A stretch of 64,000 bases of DNA from Pectobacterium actinidiae (lineage in GTDB: Bacteria > Pseudomonadota > Gammaproteobacteria > Enterobacterales > Enterobacteriaceae): the NCBI RefSeq assembly GCF_000803315.1, contig NZ_JRMH01000001.1, positions 1,240,001-1,304,000 on the forward strand, given 5' to 3'. The notes beneath the pieces are model-generated. The model was not told the DNA's origin. It did no database searches and saw only the letters and a list, made by a program, of their open reading frames with translations. A program made the translations under genes and the position numbers. This document shows positions 9,541 to 20,242 of the stretch, in pieces (positions within the stretch are counted from its first letter, which is position 1; every line of letters starts with the position of its first letter).

Positions 9541-11109
9541 ATGTTTGATGTAGTCGAACTGTCACGTTTACAGTTTGCCTTAACTGCAATGTACCATTTT
9601 CTATTCGTACCATTAACGCTGGGGATGGCGTTTTTGCTGGCGATTATGGAAACGGTATATGTGCTGTCCGGCAAACAAATCTATAAAGATATGACCAAAT
9701 TCTGGGGCAAGTTATTTGCAATTAACTTCGCTCTGGGGGTCGCTACCGGATTGACCATGGAGTTTCAATTCGGGACCAACTGGTCATATTTCTCTCACTA
9801 CGTCGGGGATATTTTCGGCGCGCCGCTAGCGATTGAAGGCCTGATGGCATTCTTCCTCGAATCGACCTTTGTTGGCTTGTTCTTCTTCGGCTGGGACCGT
9901 TTAGGAAAAGTACAGCATATGGCCGTTACCTGGCTGGTTGCGCTGGGCTCTAACTTCTCCGCACTGTGGATTCTGGTTGCCAATGGTTGGATGCAGAACC
10001 CCATCGCATCGGATTTCAACTTCGAAACCATGCGTATGGAAATGGTGAGTTTCGCCGATCTGGTACTGAACCCGGTTGCTCAGGTGAAATTCGTTCACAC
10101 GGTAGCAGCAGGTTACTGTACCGGCGCAATGTTCATTTTGGGTATCAGTTCTTACTATCTGCTGAAAGGTCGAGACATTGCGTTTGCCAAGCGTTCATTC
10201 GCCATCGCGGCAAGCTTCGGTATGGCGTCGGTTCTGTCTGTTATCGTACTGGGTGATGAATCCGGCTATGAAATGGGCGACGTGCAGAAAACCAAACTGG
10301 CAGCGATTGAAGCCGAATGGGAAACACAGCCTGCTCCGGCATCCTTTACGCTGATCGGCATCCCGAACCAGGATAAGATGGAAAATAACTATGCCATCAA
10401 GATTCCTTATGCTCTGGGCATCATTGCGACGCGTTCTACTGACAAAGAAGTCACCGGCCTGAAAGAGCTGATGGAAATGCACGAAGTGCGTATCCGCAAT
10501 GGTATGAAGGCTTACCAATTGCTGGAAGAATTACGCGCGGGCAATACCGACCCAGCAGTAAGGCTGGCGTTTGAACAGTCCAAGCAGGATCTTGGTTATG
10601 GCATGCTGCTGAAGCGCTATACGCCGAAAGTCTCTGATGCGACAGACACGCAGATTAAACAAGCCGTCAAAGATTCTATCCCACGCGTTGCACCACTGTA
10701 CTTCTCTTTCCGTATCATGGTGGGCTGTGGCGTTCTGATGTTGTTAATCATCGGCCTGTCTTTCTGGTCTGTTCTGCGTAACAAAATTGGTCAGAAACGT
10801 TGGTTACTCCGCATTGCGTTGTACGGCATTCCGCTGCCGTGGATTGCGATTGAAGCCGGCTGGTTTGTGGCTGAATATGGCCGTCAGCCTTGGGCTATTG
10901 GTGAGATTCTGCCGACAGCTGTTGCGGCGTCATCATTGACCGCTGGGGATATTCTGTTCTCTATGGGACTGATCTGTGGTCTGTATACGCTCTTCCTGAT
11001 TGCAGAAATGTATCTGATGTTCAAATTCGCACGTCTGGGGCCGAGCAGCCTGAAAACAGGGCGCTACCATTTTGAACAACCTATAGCGGCTGCGCAGGAA
11101 GCACGGTAA
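9541..11109 (+). CDS. cydA: Cytochrome bd-I ubiquinol oxidase subunit I
   Basis: Quinol-oxidising subunit of the high-affinity bd terminal oxidase in the inner membrane, which reduces O2 to water without proton pumping. It has 522 residues, as in E. coli CydA. His19, in [15 protein letters not shown], is a conserved haem ligand. There are about nine hydrophobic helices, and a long hydrophilic Q-loop runs from about GDESGYEMG (residue 238 on) to SIPRVAP (about 382), as in the long-loop type. A ribosome site GAGGAGCAAGGAG precedes the ATG. It is followed by cydB, cydX and ybgE. Confidence 0.98.
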   Translation: MFDVVELSRLQFALTAMYHFLFVPLTLGMAFLLAIMETVYVLSGKQIYKDMTKFWGKLFAINFALGVATGLTMEFQFGTNWSYFSHYVGDIFGAPLAIEGLMAFFLESTFVGLFFFGWDRLGKVQHMAVTWLVALGSNFSALWILVANGWMQNPIASDFNFETMRMEMVSFADLVLNPVAQVKFVHTVAAGYCTGAMFILGISSYYLLKGRDIAFAKRSFAIAASFGMASVLSVIVLGDESGYEMGDVQKTKLAAIEAEWETQPAPASFTLIGIPNQDKMENNYAIKIPYALGIIATRSTDKEVTGLKELMEMHEVRIRNGMKAYQLLEELRAGNTDPAVRLAFEQSKQDLGYGMLLKRYTPKVSDATDTQIKQAVKDSIPRVAPLYFSFRIMVGCGVLMLLIIGLSFWSVLRNKIGQKRWLLRIALYGIPLPWIAIEAGWFVAEYGRQPWAIGEILPTAVAASSLTAGDILFSMGLICGLYTLFLIAEMYLMFKFARLGPSSLKTGRYHFEQPIAAAQEAR

Positions 11110-11122
11110 ACAGGAGTCCACT

Positions 11123-12262
11123 ATGTTTGAATATGAAGTCTTACGTTTTATCTGGTGGCTGTTGATCGGCATTTTGCTGATTGGCTTCGCCATCACTGAT
11201 GGTTTTGACATGGGCGTGGGCATTCTGGTGCGTCTGATGGGACGTGGTGATACCGAACGTCGCGTCATGATTAATAGCATTGCGCCGCACTGGGATGGTA
11301 ACCAGGTTTGGCTGATCACCGCAGGTGGTGCGCTGTTTGCTGCCTGGCCGATGGTTTACGCCGCTGCGTTCTCTGGTTTCTACATTGCCATGATTCTGGT
11401 TCTGGCCTCCTTGTTCTTCCGTCCTGTCGGCTTCGATTACCGTTCAAAAATCGAAGATCCGCGCTGGCGTGGCATGTGGGACTGGGGCATCTTCATCGGT
11501 AGCTTTGTCCCACCGGTGGTGATTGGTGTGGCATTTGGTAACCTGTTGCAGGGCGTGCCGTTCCACGTTGATGAATATCTGCGTCTGTACTACACCGGAA
11601 ACTTCTTCCAACTGCTGAACCCGTTTGGCTTGTTGGCGGGTGTGGTTAGCCTGACGATGATCCTGACTCAGGGGGCAACCTACCTGATGATGCGAACCAC
11701 GGGCGATCTGCACGTGCGCTCCAAATCTGCCGCGCAGATTTCCGCGCTGGTGATGATGGTGACGTTTGCTCTGGCTGGTGTATGGGTCGTTTACGGCATT
11801 GATGGTTATGTAGTGACGTCGGCAATTAACACCGCTGCTGAATCTAACCCGCTGCGTAAAGAAGTCGTTCAGCAGGCGGGTGCCTGGCTGATCAACTTCA
11901 ATAACCATCCGGTATTGTGGGCTATCCCTGCTCTGGGCGTTGTACTGCCAGTGCTGACGACCCTCATGGCACGCGCAGAGAAAGGGGCTTGGGCATTCCT
12001 GTTCTCTTCTCTGACTATCGCGTGTGTGATTCTGACCGCAGGGATCGCCATGTTCCCATTCATCATGCCATCAGTGACTGTACCTAACGTCAGCTTGACG
12101 GTCTGGGATGCGACATCAAGCCTGCTGACGCTGAAAGTGATGACAGTGGTTGCGATTATTTTCGTTCCTATCGTGCTGTCTTATACCGCGTGGTGTTATT
12201 ACAAGATGTTCGGTCGCATTACCAAAGAGCAGATTGAGCAAAACACTCACTCTATGTACTAA
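11123..12262 (+). CDS. cydB: Cytochrome bd-I ubiquinol oxidase subunit II
   Basis: Second integral-membrane subunit of the bd oxidase, partner of CydA. The 379 residues match the E. coli length. The N-terminus MFEYEVLRFIWWLLIGILLIGFAITDGFDMGVG is the family signature, and the protein is hydrophobic throughout with about eight to nine helices. Only 13 bp separate it from cydA, and an AGGAG ribosome site lies in that gap. cydX starts 16 bp after its stop. Confidence 0.98.
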   Translation: MFEYEVLRFIWWLLIGILLIGFAITDGFDMGVGILVRLMGRGDTERRVMINSIAPHWDGNQVWLITAGGALFAAWPMVYAAAFSGFYIAMILVLASLFFRPVGFDYRSKIEDPRWRGMWDWGIFIGSFVPPVVIGVAFGNLLQGVPFHVDEYLRLYYTGNFFQLLNPFGLLAGVVSLTMILTQGATYLMMRTTGDLHVRSKSAAQISALVMMVTFALAGVWVVYGIDGYVVTSAINTAAESNPLRKEVVQQAGAWLINFNNHPVLWAIPALGVVLPVLTTLMARAEKGAWAFLFSSLTIACVILTAGIAMFPFIMPSVTVPNVSLTVWDATSSLLTLKVMTVVAIIFVPIVLSYTAWCYYKMFGRITKEQIEQNTHSMY

Positions 12263-12278
12263 GTAAGGAGCTTAATTT

Positions 12279-12395
12279 ATGTGGTATTTTGCCTGGATAC
12301 TCGGAACGCTTCTTGCTTGCTCACTGGGGATCATCACGGCCCTGGCTATTGAGCAGAGTGAGGCAAGCAAAGCGGCTGAAGAAGATAAGCAATGA
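12279..12395 (+). CDS. cydX: Small subunit of cytochrome bd oxidase, CydX
   Basis: A 38-residue single-helix membrane protein that stabilises the haems of the bd oxidase. The sequence begins MWYFAWILGTLLACSLG, which is the CydX family pattern, continues with a hydrophobic helix, and ends with a charged tail rich in Glu, Lys and Ala. It is preceded by AAGGAG. Its stop TGA overlaps the ybgE start (ATGA), so the four genes are translationally linked. Confidence 0.95.
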   Translation: MWYFAWILGTLLACSLGIITALAIEQSEASKAAEEDKQ

Positions 12396-12685
12396 GTGAT
12401 CTGGTCGATAAACTCTATCGCCTGATGGATAAGAGCCCGTTAAGGGCTCTTTCCATTATCATGGCGTTGCTGCTGGCTGGTTGTGTATTCTGGGATCCGA
12501 CGCGCTTTGCGGCGCGGACCAGTGAACTCGCGGTTTGGCAGGGGTTGCTGTTGATTTGGGCCGTTTGTGCTGGCGTTGTTCATGGCGTTGGTTTTCGTCC
12601 ACATCGCCTGCTCTGGCGCGCGTTTTTCGCACCACTTCCCGCCTTTGTGATCCTGTGCGCAGGATTGTACTATTTCTTCGGCTAA
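12392..12685 (+). CDS. ybgE: YbgE, cyd-operon membrane protein
   Basis: A 97-residue inner-membrane protein of unknown function, always found in the cydABX operon of enterobacteria; the length equals that of E. coli YbgE. About three hydrophobic segments are visible (near residues 19-32, 45-62 and 76-96). It overlaps cydX by four bases. A weak hairpin follows before the ybgC-tol genes. Confidence 0.9.
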   Translation: MSDLVDKLYRLMDKSPLRALSIIMALLLAGCVFWDPTRFAARTSELAVWQGLLLIWAVCAGVVHGVGFRPHRLLWRAFFAPLPAFVILCAGLYYFFG

Positions 12686-12707
12686 AATAGCCTCCTATTC
12701 CATTTAG

Positions 12708-12731
12708 TTATGGGTTGCTTGCGGCCCATAA
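12708..12731 (+). terminator. Possible terminator after ybgE
   Basis: TTATGGG at 12708-12714 pairs with CCCATAA at 12725-12731 across a 10-nt loop and is followed by ATTATTTTC, a broken T-run. It would separate the cyd operon from ybgC-tol, but the stem is short. Confidence 0.45.
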
Positions 12732-12818
12732 TTATTTTCTTTCCGTTGTCACAATCCATTCCAAACCTCATTTCTCTTGCGTATAGTAGCGAGGTTTAAT
12801 GCATTACTGGGATGTAGA

Positions 12819-13906
<1,088 letters not shown>

Positions 13907-13918
13907 TCAGGGGGGATC

Positions 13919-14344
13919 ATGGCACGAGTACGCAGAGGCCGTCGTGAGCTGAAATCCGAGATCAACATTGTCCCGTTACTGGACGTGCTGTTGGTGCTGT
14001 TGCTGATTTTTATGGCGACAGCCCCGATTATTACGCAGAGCGTTGAGGTGGATCTACCGGATGCGACCGACTCAAAAACGGTCTCCAGCAACGACAATCC
14101 GCCCGTGATCGTAGAGGTTTCAGGCATAGGGCAATATAGCCTGGTTGTTGAACAAAACCGTATGGAGCAGCTCCCAGCAGAGCAGGTGGTTGCTGAAGCG
14201 CAATCACGGCTGTCAACCAATCCCAAGACGGTCTTTTTGATTGGTGGCGCGAAGGATGTTCCTTATGATGAGATCATTAAAGCGTTGAATTTGTTACATC
14301 AGGCTGGCGTGAAATCCGTTGGTTTGATGACACAACCGATTTAA
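13919..14344 (+). CDS. tolR: Tol-Pal motor subunit TolR
   Basis: ExbD/TolR protein: a short cytoplasmic tail, one transmembrane helix (about residues 18-38) and a periplasmic domain that binds peptidoglycan. The helix contains the proton-carrying aspartate in VPLLDVLLVLL (about residue 23). It has 141 residues against 142 in E. coli. A GGGGGGAT ribosome site precedes the ATG. tolA begins 64 bp downstream. Confidence 0.97.
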   Translation: MARVRRGRRELKSEINIVPLLDVLLVLLLIFMATAPIITQSVEVDLPDATDSKTVSSNDNPPVIVEVSGIGQYSLVVEQNRMEQLPAEQVVAEAQSRLSTNPKTVFLIGGAKDVPYDEIIKALNLLHQAGVKSVGLMTQPI

Positions 14345-14408
14345 ATGAGCGCATCACGGTAATGATCGTTAAGCCTATTTCTGGCAACACTGTTTTTGGG
14401 AATCGCTT

Positions 14409-15584
14409 GTGCTAAAGGCAAACGAACAAAACGATAAGCTAAAACGCGCCGTTATTATCTCGGCTGTTTTGCACATCATACTGATTGCTTTGCTGCTTTG
14501 GAGTTCGTCGACGCAAACGATGGATGCCAGCGGGGGCGGCGGAGGCTCGTCCATTGATGCCGTCATGGTCGATCCAAGCGCAGTGGTGGAGCAGTATAAC
14601 CGCCAACAGCAGCAGCAGACCGATGCGAAACGTTCTGAACAGCAGCGTCAAAAGCAGGCTGAACGGCAGGCCGAAGAGCTCCAGCAGAAGCAAGCGGCTG
14701 AACAGCAGCGGCTGAAAGAGTTGGAAAAAGAGCGTCTGCAAGCGCAGGAAGAGGCGAAAAAGCAGGCTCAGGAACAGGCTGAACAGCGTAAGCAGTCTGA
14801 AGCGGCGGCTCAGCAGGCAAAAGAACAGCAGAAGCAAGCCGAAGCGGCCGCAGCAAAAGCGAAGGCTGAAGCTGAACAGCAGGCGAAAGCAGCGGCAGAC
14901 GCTAAAAAGAAAGCGGAAGACGAAGCGAAGAAACAGGCCGCTGCTGCCGCTGCGGCTAAGAAGCAGGCGGAAGAAGAGGCTAAAGAAAAAGCCGCTGAAG
15001 CCGCTAAGCAGAAGGCAGCAGAAACCGCTAAAGCAGAAGCGGCAAAGGCAGCCGCAGAAGCTGAGCAAGCTAAACAAAAAGCAGCAGCCGAGGCGGCTAA
15101 GCAAAAAGCCGATGCTGAAGCAGCGAAGAAAGCAGAAGCAGCCGCAGCAGCTAAGAAAGCCGCTGATGATAAAAAGAAAGCGGCAGCAGAAGCGGCTAAG
15201 CAGGAAAGCGCCGTTGATGATTTGCTGGGCGGGTTGGCTTCATCGAAAAATGCGCCGAAGTCTGGCGGCGGTGCGCCTGCGGGCACGGGTAACAATAAAA
15301 AGAGCGGTGCATCAGGTGCAGCGCTTGATAGTTATGGTAGCCAGGTGCGTTCAGCTATTCAGAGCAAGTTTTATGACTGGCAGCTCTACAAAGGACGTAC
15401 TTGTACATTACGGATTAAGCTGGCACCAGATGGTCTGCTGATTGATGTCACTGCTGAAAGCGGCGATCCGGCGTTATGTCAGGCGGCTATTGCGGCTGCC
15501 AAACAGGCCAGAATACCGAAGCCACCGAGTACGGATGTTTATGAGGCTTTTAAAAATGCGCCAATAGACTTTAAACCGCAGTAA
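14409..15584 (+). CDS. tolA: TolA, envelope-spanning Tol-Pal protein
   Basis: Links the TolQR motor to TolB-Pal at the outer membrane. Three domains can be seen: an N-terminal anchor helix (about 15-35), a long helical region rich in Ala, Lys, Glu and Gln (about 60-275), and a globular C-terminal domain (about 300-391) with two cysteines (in RTCTLRI and PALCQA) that form the family's disulfide. I choose the GTG at 14409, which matches the E. coli N-terminus (KANEQNDKLKRAVI). The length is 391 against 421 in E. coli; the difference lies in the repetitive arm. Confidence 0.96.
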   Translation: MLKANEQNDKLKRAVIISAVLHIILIALLLWSSSTQTMDASGGGGGSSIDAVMVDPSAVVEQYNRQQQQQTDAKRSEQQRQKQAERQAEELQQKQAAEQQRLKELEKERLQAQEEAKKQAQEQAEQRKQSEAAAQQAKEQQKQAEAAAAKAKAEAEQQAKAAADAKKKAEDEAKKQAAAAAAAKKQAEEEAKEKAAEAAKQKAAETAKAEAAKAAAEAEQAKQKAAAEAAKQKADAEAAKKAEAAAAAKKAADDKKKAAAEAAKQESAVDDLLGGLASSKNAPKSGGGAPAGTGNNKKSGASGAALDSYGSQVRSAIQSKFYDWQLYKGRTCTLRIKLAPDGLLIDVTAESGDPALCQAAIAAAKQARIPKPPSTDVYEAFKNAPIDFKPQ

Positions 15585-15649
15585 CCGGGCTGTTTACCCA
15601 TAGGTTTAAGATTATTACGATGGTAAATAAACCAGGTTATGTTGTTTTG

Positions 15650-15676
15650 TTGACATTGGTTTGTTTTTGTTAAAAT
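15650..15676 (+). promoter_or_regulatory. Likely promoter for tolB-pal-cpoB
   Basis: A perfect TTGACA (15650-15655) is followed after 15 bases by TAAAAT (15671-15676), 46 bp before the tolB start. The spacer is shorter than the ideal 17. In E. coli, tolB is known to have its own promoter, which supports this reading. Confidence 0.5.
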
Positions 15677-15721
15677 TCTGCTAATTTATCGTAGACTTCG
15701 CGTCTGGATAAGGGAGATGAG

Positions 15722-17014
15722 ATGAAGCAAGTACTGAAAGTTGCAGTAAGCTTTTTAATGCTGTGGGCAGCGGCGCTGCACGCGGAAGTACGTATAGAGA
15801 TTACCCAAGGGGTAGACTCTGCACGTCCTATCGGTGTGGTTCCGTTCAAATGGGCTGGTCCAGGTGCTGCGCCTGAAGACGTAGGCGGCATCGTGGGTGC
15901 TGATTTACGTAACAGCGGCAAATTCAATCCGATCGACGCAAACCGCATGCCGCAACAGCCTGCAACGGCATCTGAAGTAACACCTGCTGCATGGACGGCA
16001 CTGGGCATTGATGCGGTTGTAGTTGGTCAGGTTCAACCAAGTGCTGATGGCAGCTATCTGGTTTCTTACCAGCTCGTTGATACCTCGGGTAACCCGGGTA
16101 ACGTATTGGCGCAGAACCAGTTCAAAGTGACCAAGCAGTGGTTGCGCTATGCTGCGCACACAGCCAGTGATGAAGTGTTTGAGAAACTGAGTGGTATCAA
16201 AGGGGCGTTCCGTACCCGTATCGCTTACGTTGTTCAGACTAACGGTGGTCAGTTCCCTTATGAACTGCGCGTTGCGGATTATGACGGTTACAACCAATTT
16301 GTTGTTCACCGTTCGCCACAGCCGCTGATGTCTCCGGCCTGGTCCGCAGATGGCAGCAAACTGGCCTATGTCACGTTTGAAAGTGGCCGTTCTGCGTTGG
16401 TTATCCAGACGCTGGCAAATGGCGCGATCCGCCAGGTTGCTTCCTTCCCGCGTCACAACGGTGCACCTTCTTTCTCTCCCGATGGCAGCAAACTGGCTTT
16501 TGCTCTGTCTAAGAGCGGTAGCTTGAATTTGTATGTGATGAATTTGGGTTCGGGGCAAATCAGTCAGGTGACTGATGGCCGCAGCAACAACACGGAACCA
16601 ACCTGGTTCCCAGACAGCCAGACCTTGGCCTATACTTCAGACCAGGCTGGTCGTCCTCAGGTTTATAAAGTGAATGCTAACGGCGGTGCGCCACAACGTT
16701 TGACCTGGGAAGGTTCTCAAAACCAGGACTCTGATGTGAGCGCCGACGGGAAATTTTTGGTAACGGTGAGTTCTAATGGTGGAGCTCAGCATATTTCCAA
16801 ACTGGATCTGGTAACGGGTGCCGTACAAGTATTAACGGACACGTTCCTGGACGAAACGCCAAGTATCGCACCGAATGGCACGATGGTGATCTACAGTTCC
16901 AAACAAGGGCTGGGTTCAGTGCTACAGTTGGTTTCGACAGATGGACGTTTCAAAGCGCGTCTTCCGGCTACTGATGGACAGGTTAAATTCCCTGCCTGGT
17001 CGCCGTATCTATAA
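15722..17014 (+). CDS. tolB: Periplasmic Tol-Pal protein TolB
   Basis: Soluble periplasmic protein that cycles between TolA and Pal. It has 430 residues, as in E. coli. The Sec signal peptide is residues 1-21 (ends LHA before EVRIEI). An N-terminal alpha/beta domain is followed from about residue 190 by a six-bladed beta-propeller, seen as repeated PxWSxDGSKLA-type motifs ([40 protein letters not shown]). An AGGGAGATGAG ribosome site precedes it; pal follows 40 bp later. Confidence 0.98.
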   Translation: MKQVLKVAVSFLMLWAAALHAEVRIEITQGVDSARPIGVVPFKWAGPGAAPEDVGGIVGADLRNSGKFNPIDANRMPQQPATASEVTPAAWTALGIDAVVVGQVQPSADGSYLVSYQLVDTSGNPGNVLAQNQFKVTKQWLRYAAHTASDEVFEKLSGIKGAFRTRIAYVVQTNGGQFPYELRVADYDGYNQFVVHRSPQPLMSPAWSADGSKLAYVTFESGRSALVIQTLANGAIRQVASFPRHNGAPSFSPDGSKLAFALSKSGSLNLYVMNLGSGQISQVTDGRSNNTEPTWFPDSQTLAYTSDQAGRPQVYKVNANGGAPQRLTWEGSQNQDSDVSADGKFLVTVSSNGGAQHISKLDLVTGAVQVLTDTFLDETPSIAPNGTMVIYSSKQGLGSVLQLVSTDGRFKARLPATDGQVKFPAWSPYL

Positions 17015-17054
17015 GTACAGATATGTACAATAAACTCGTCAAAGGACATAAGAA

Positions 17055-17567
17055 ATGCAATTCAATAAAGTGCTGAAAGGCCTGATGTTGGCTCTGCCGG
17101 TACTGGCAGTGGCCGCTTGTAGCTCCAACAAGAACGCGGACAATGACCAATCTTCCATGGGTGCTGGCGGCAACAACGGCATGATGGATGGCGGTAACAT
17201 GTCTTCTTCTGAGCAAGCTCGTTTGCAGATGCAAGAATTACAGCGCAACAACATCGTTTACTTCGGTCTGGACAAGTACGATGTGAGCTCTGAATTCGCT
17301 CAGATGCTGGACGCACACGCTGCATTCCTGCGTAGCAACCCGTCTTACAAAGTGACTATCGAAGGTCACGCGGACGAACGCGGTACGCCAGAATACAACA
17401 TCGCTCTGGGTGAGCGTCGTGCCAACGCGGTACAAATGTACCTGCAAGGTAAAGGCGTTTCTTCCGATCAGATCTCTATCGTTTCTTACGGTAAAGAGAA
17501 ACCAGCTGTTCTCGGTCATGACGAAGCGGCTTATGCCAAAAACCGTCGTGCCGTTCTGGTATATTAA
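17055..17567 (+). CDS. pal: Peptidoglycan-associated lipoprotein Pal
   Basis: Outer-membrane lipoprotein whose OmpA-like domain binds peptidoglycan and TolB. It has 170 residues. The signal ends at the lipobox LAVAAC, making Cys22 the acylated residue; the next residues (Ser, Ser) fit outer-membrane sorting. A Gly/Asn/Met-rich linker precedes the OmpA-like domain (about 60-170), which holds the motif [23 protein letters not shown]. An AAAGGACATAAGAA ribosome site precedes the ATG. Confidence 0.98.
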   Translation: MQFNKVLKGLMLALPVLAVAACSSNKNADNDQSSMGAGGNNGMMDGGNMSSSEQARLQMQELQRNNIVYFGLDKYDVSSEFAQMLDAHAAFLRSNPSYKVTIEGHADERGTPEYNIALGERRANAVQMYLQGKGVSSDQISIVSYGKEKPAVLGHDEAAYAKNRRAVLVY

Positions 17568-17576
17568 GAGAATCGC

Positions 17577-18353
17577 ATGAGCAGTAACTTCAGACGTCAC
17601 CTGTTGGGTCTGTCGTTACTGGTTGGCGTAGCGGTCCCTTGGGCCGCTACTGCCCAAGCGCCAATCAGTAATGTCGGCTCAGGCTCGGTCGAAGACCGTG
17701 TCACTCAATTGGAGCGTATTTCTAACGCTCACAGTCAGCTTTTAACCCAACTTCAACAGCAGCTCTCTGATAATCAGCGTGATATTGACAGCCTCCGTGG
17801 GCAGATTCAGGAAAGTCAGTATCAGTTGAATCAGGTTGTTGAACGACAGAAACAGATCTATCAGCAGATTGATGGATTAAGTTCGCAATCATCCTCTACA
17901 CCGACGACAGACGGCGCACCTGCCGCTGCGGCGGGTACTGATACTGGTGCTGCCAATACGGCGGCACCGGCCAGTACGGGTGATGCGAATACGGATTACA
18001 ATGCCGCAGTCGCGCTCGTGCTGGAGAAAAAACAGTACGATCAGGCGATCAGCGCATTTCAGGCATTCGTCAAAAAGTACCCGGATTCAACGTATCAACC
18101 TAATGCTAACTATTGGCTTGGTCAGTTGAATTACAACAAAGGGAAAAAGGACGATGCGGCGTACTATTTCGCCAATGTAGTCAAAAATTATCCCAAGTCA
18201 CCAAAAAGTTCCGAGGCGTTGCTGAAGGTTGGGGTGATCATGCAGGAAAAAGGTCAGGCTGATAAAGCCAAGGCCGTTTACCAGCAAGTTGTAAAAATGT
18301 ACCCCAATACGGAAAGTGCAAAGCAGGCTCAAAAACGTTTATCTGCATCGTAA
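17577..18353 (+). CDS. cpoB: Cell division coordinator CpoB (YbgF)
   Basis: Periplasmic protein that couples Tol-Pal action with peptidoglycan synthesis by PBP1B at the septum. It has 258 residues. Signal peptide of about 27 residues (ends ATAQA). An N-terminal coiled coil (about 40-100, rich in Gln and Leu heptads) forms the trimer. A Thr/Ala/Pro/Gly-rich linker follows, then TPR-like repeats from about 135 (YNAAVALVLEKKQYDQAISAFQAF). It starts 9 bp after pal and is the last gene of the tol-pal block. Confidence 0.95.
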   Translation: MSSNFRRHLLGLSLLVGVAVPWAATAQAPISNVGSGSVEDRVTQLERISNAHSQLLTQLQQQLSDNQRDIDSLRGQIQESQYQLNQVVERQKQIYQQIDGLSSQSSSTPTTDGAPAAAAGTDTGAANTAAPASTGDANTDYNAAVALVLEKKQYDQAISAFQAFVKKYPDSTYQPNANYWLGQLNYNKGKKDDAAYYFANVVKNYPKSPKSSEALLKVGVIMQEKGQADKAKAVYQQVVKMYPNTESAKQAQKRLSAS

Positions 18354-18366
18354 CCCCGTCTTAATT

Positions 18367-18403
18367 GGCACAAAAATTGCGCATCATGAGCGATTTTTGT
18401 GCC
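18367..18403 (+). terminator. Hairpin after cpoB
   Basis: GGCACAAAAATTGC (18367-18380) pairs with GCGATTTTTGTGCC (18390-18403), with one T-G wobble pair and a 9-nt loop. The 3' arm contains five T but no T-run follows. It is placed just downstream of cpoB and probably ends the tol-pal transcript before the tRNA genes. Confidence 0.6.
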
Positions 18404-18527
18404 TAAACGTCTTAAGAGTAAGCAATCAAAAAGTTATTTAAGAAAATAGGTTGCGCCGAAAATTTAAATCAGTAATATGTGCCGCCGTTGCCAAGGCAAA
18501 TAGCAAAACGCTAAAGCAGCATGAATT

Positions 18528-18603
18528 GGGTCGTTAGCTCAGTCGGTAGAGCAGTTGACTTTTAATCAATTGGTCGCAGGTTCGAATCCTGCACGACCCA
18601 CCA
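18528..18603 (+). tRNA. tRNA-Lys (anticodon UUU), copy 1
   Basis: A 76-nt cloverleaf. The acceptor stem GGGTCGT pairs with ACGACCC, the D-arm is GCTCAGTCGGTAGAGC, the anticodon loop is CTTTTAA (anticodon TTT), the T-arm carries GGTTCGAATCC, and the CCA end is encoded. The position after cpoB matches the lysT cluster of E. coli. Confidence 0.98.
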
Positions 18604-18654
18604 ATTTCAAGTGCAGTTGTAACAGCATTCAGCGTCAAAGTAGTTCCGCATTGC

Positions 18655-18730
18655 GGGTCGTTAGCTCAGTCGGTAGAGCAGTTGACTTTTAATCAATTGG
18701 TCGCAGGTTCGAATCCTGCACGACCCACCA
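18655..18730 (+). tRNA. tRNA-Lys (anticodon UUU), copy 2
   Basis: Base-for-base identical to the copy 51 nt upstream, including the encoded CCA. It is probably cotranscribed with it. E. coli has alternating lysine and valine tRNA genes at this place; no valine tRNA is seen here. Confidence 0.98.
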
Positions 18731-18966
18731 CTCCAAGTAGTAAATCTCCCTTTTAGAACAAATTCATTTTAAATCATATATCGCACGTGTCGTGTCGATG
18801 AGATAAAACCCATCATCATTTCCTACTCGTTAAGACTTTGCGGTATATTAGGTTTTTGCCCCTCTCTATGGACGATATAACCCGTCAGGAACTGTTTTCT
18901 AATCCTATCGAGCAGGGTGGAGTCATTGCCACAGGGAAGCGTGTATAGCCCTGTTTAGGAAGATAT

Positions 18967-19683
18967 ATGATTGGTCCGTTGATTAATGGTGCCGCTATCT
19001 TGATTGGTAGTGGTCTGGGTATCGCTTTGCGTCGTTTTATCCCTCAGCGTTTGCAAGATGGCCTTCCGCCAGCATTTGCAATGGTGTCGATTGCAATGGG
19101 GGTGACGCTGGTTGTGAAAGTCCAGCAACTGCCTGCTGTGGCGCTGGCTATTGTGATTGGCGTTGCATTAGGCGAGCTGCTGCGTATGGAGTCTGGCGTG
19201 CAGTGGGCTGGCATGATGATTCAGAAAGGGTTAAACCGCGTGCTGCCTGCACAGGAACACCGCTTGCCTCAGGATATCTACACTCAGAACTTTACCGCGT
19301 TAATCGTCCTGTTTTGTGCCAGCGGAACCGGTGTGGTTGGGGCGTTGACGGAAGGGCTAACGGGCGATTACCAACTGTTGATCATCAAATCTGCTTTAGA
19401 TATTTTCACCGCGTTGATTTTCTCCATCACGCTTGGCCTTGCTGTGATGTCGATTGCGATACCGCAGGTTATTGTCCAGACGCTGTTGTTCTTCTCCGCC
19501 AAATTGATTATGCCCTTTATGACAGACATCACGATGGGCGATTTTTCTGCCTGTGGCGGGATTATCATGATCGCTGTAGGACTTCGGATCGCGCAGATCA
19601 AATCATTTGCGGTGGTTAATTTCCTGCCGGCGTTGGTTCTGGTTATTCCCATCTCTCTGTACTTGCATCGCTTCTTTGCCTAA
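18967..19683 (+). CDS. DUF554 family membrane protein (YqgA-like)
   Basis: A 238-residue integral membrane protein with about seven hydrophobic segments, beginning MIGPLINGAAILIGSGLG. This start and the motif ASGTGVVGALTEGLTGD are characteristic of the DUF554 family (E. coli YqgA). The function is unknown; a transport role is often guessed. An AGGAAG ribosome site precedes the ATG. It lies alone between the tRNA-Lys genes and a gene on the other strand, a place where E. coli has more tRNA genes. Confidence 0.85.
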   Translation: MIGPLINGAAILIGSGLGIALRRFIPQRLQDGLPPAFAMVSIAMGVTLVVKVQQLPAVALAIVIGVALGELLRMESGVQWAGMMIQKGLNRVLPAQEHRLPQDIYTQNFTALIVLFCASGTGVVGALTEGLTGDYQLLIIKSALDIFTALIFSITLGLAVMSIAIPQVIVQTLLFFSAKLIMPFMTDITMGDFSACGGIIMIAVGLRIAQIKSFAVVNFLPALVLVIPISLYLHRFFA

Positions 19684-19697
19684 AGCATTGCGTCTGA

Positions 19698-20096
19698 TTA
19701 GCGGCTGACGATAGAAGGCATGACGCCGCTAAAAATTTGTATCACTTCCTGGTCGGTAAGCGGCACATTCTTACTACAGACATAAATATGCTTTCCTTGC
19801 GGACTGATGCTCTTGGCTAGCTCTATGTAGCTGGCAAACTCGACCTGACTGTGTCCGCCTTCATTCATCTCCATGGCATGGATGATGACGTTGTGTGACG
19901 AGAACAGATCGATCAGTCGTTTTGGGGCTACCTTGCGCGTGAGCCGATCCAATAGCTTCATTGCTGGGATCATCTGTCCGAGCAGTAAGCGCGTGGTGGT
20001 AAAAGGCGTTTCTGATTGTTCCGTCACCTCTTGTTTAGTGTCCACGTTTCTGACGGTCAGGGTATCGCGATATAGCCTAATATAGAGGCTGGCCAT
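19698..20096 (-). CDS. YjaA-like protein of unknown function
   Basis: A 132-residue soluble protein. From memory it resembles E. coli YjaA: the start MASLYIRLYRDTLTVRNVDTK and the segment HAMEMNEGGHSQVEF align with it. YjaA looks like an MreB-type (rod-shape) actin N-terminal fragment, and YjaA has been linked to stress responses. No signal peptide, membrane helix or catalytic motif is visible. It is convergent with the DUF554 gene, 14 bp away, and divergent from nadA. Function remains open. Confidence 0.65.
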   Translation of the reverse strand: MASLYIRLYRDTLTVRNVDTKQEVTEQSETPFTTTRLLLGQMIPAMKLLDRLTRKVAPKRLIDLFSSHNVIIHAMEMNEGGHSQVEFASYIELAKSISPQGKHIYVCSKNVPLTDQEVIQIFSGVMPSIVSR

Positions 20097-20242
20097 GCCA
20101 TTTCTCTCCTTGTCTCTTTTCTGCGTCTTTTGTAAGAGTCATGCTACTTACGCATTTCTAGTTCATCATTTTAAACATATTAAACAAATTGGCGGGTTTT
20201 ATGGAAAATACACCGCGACTTTAGGGCGTGTTTTCGGTATTT

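Noticed and set aside
12777..12818. Longer ybgC start at a TTG codon
   Set aside because: The extra 14 residues do not match the family. The GTG at 12819 gives the exact E. coli length.
14439..15295. Long minus-strand frames opposite tolA, rich in Leu/Phe or Ala/Ser
   Set aside because: They are by-products of the Ala/Lys/Glu/Gln-rich repeats of tolA on the other strand.
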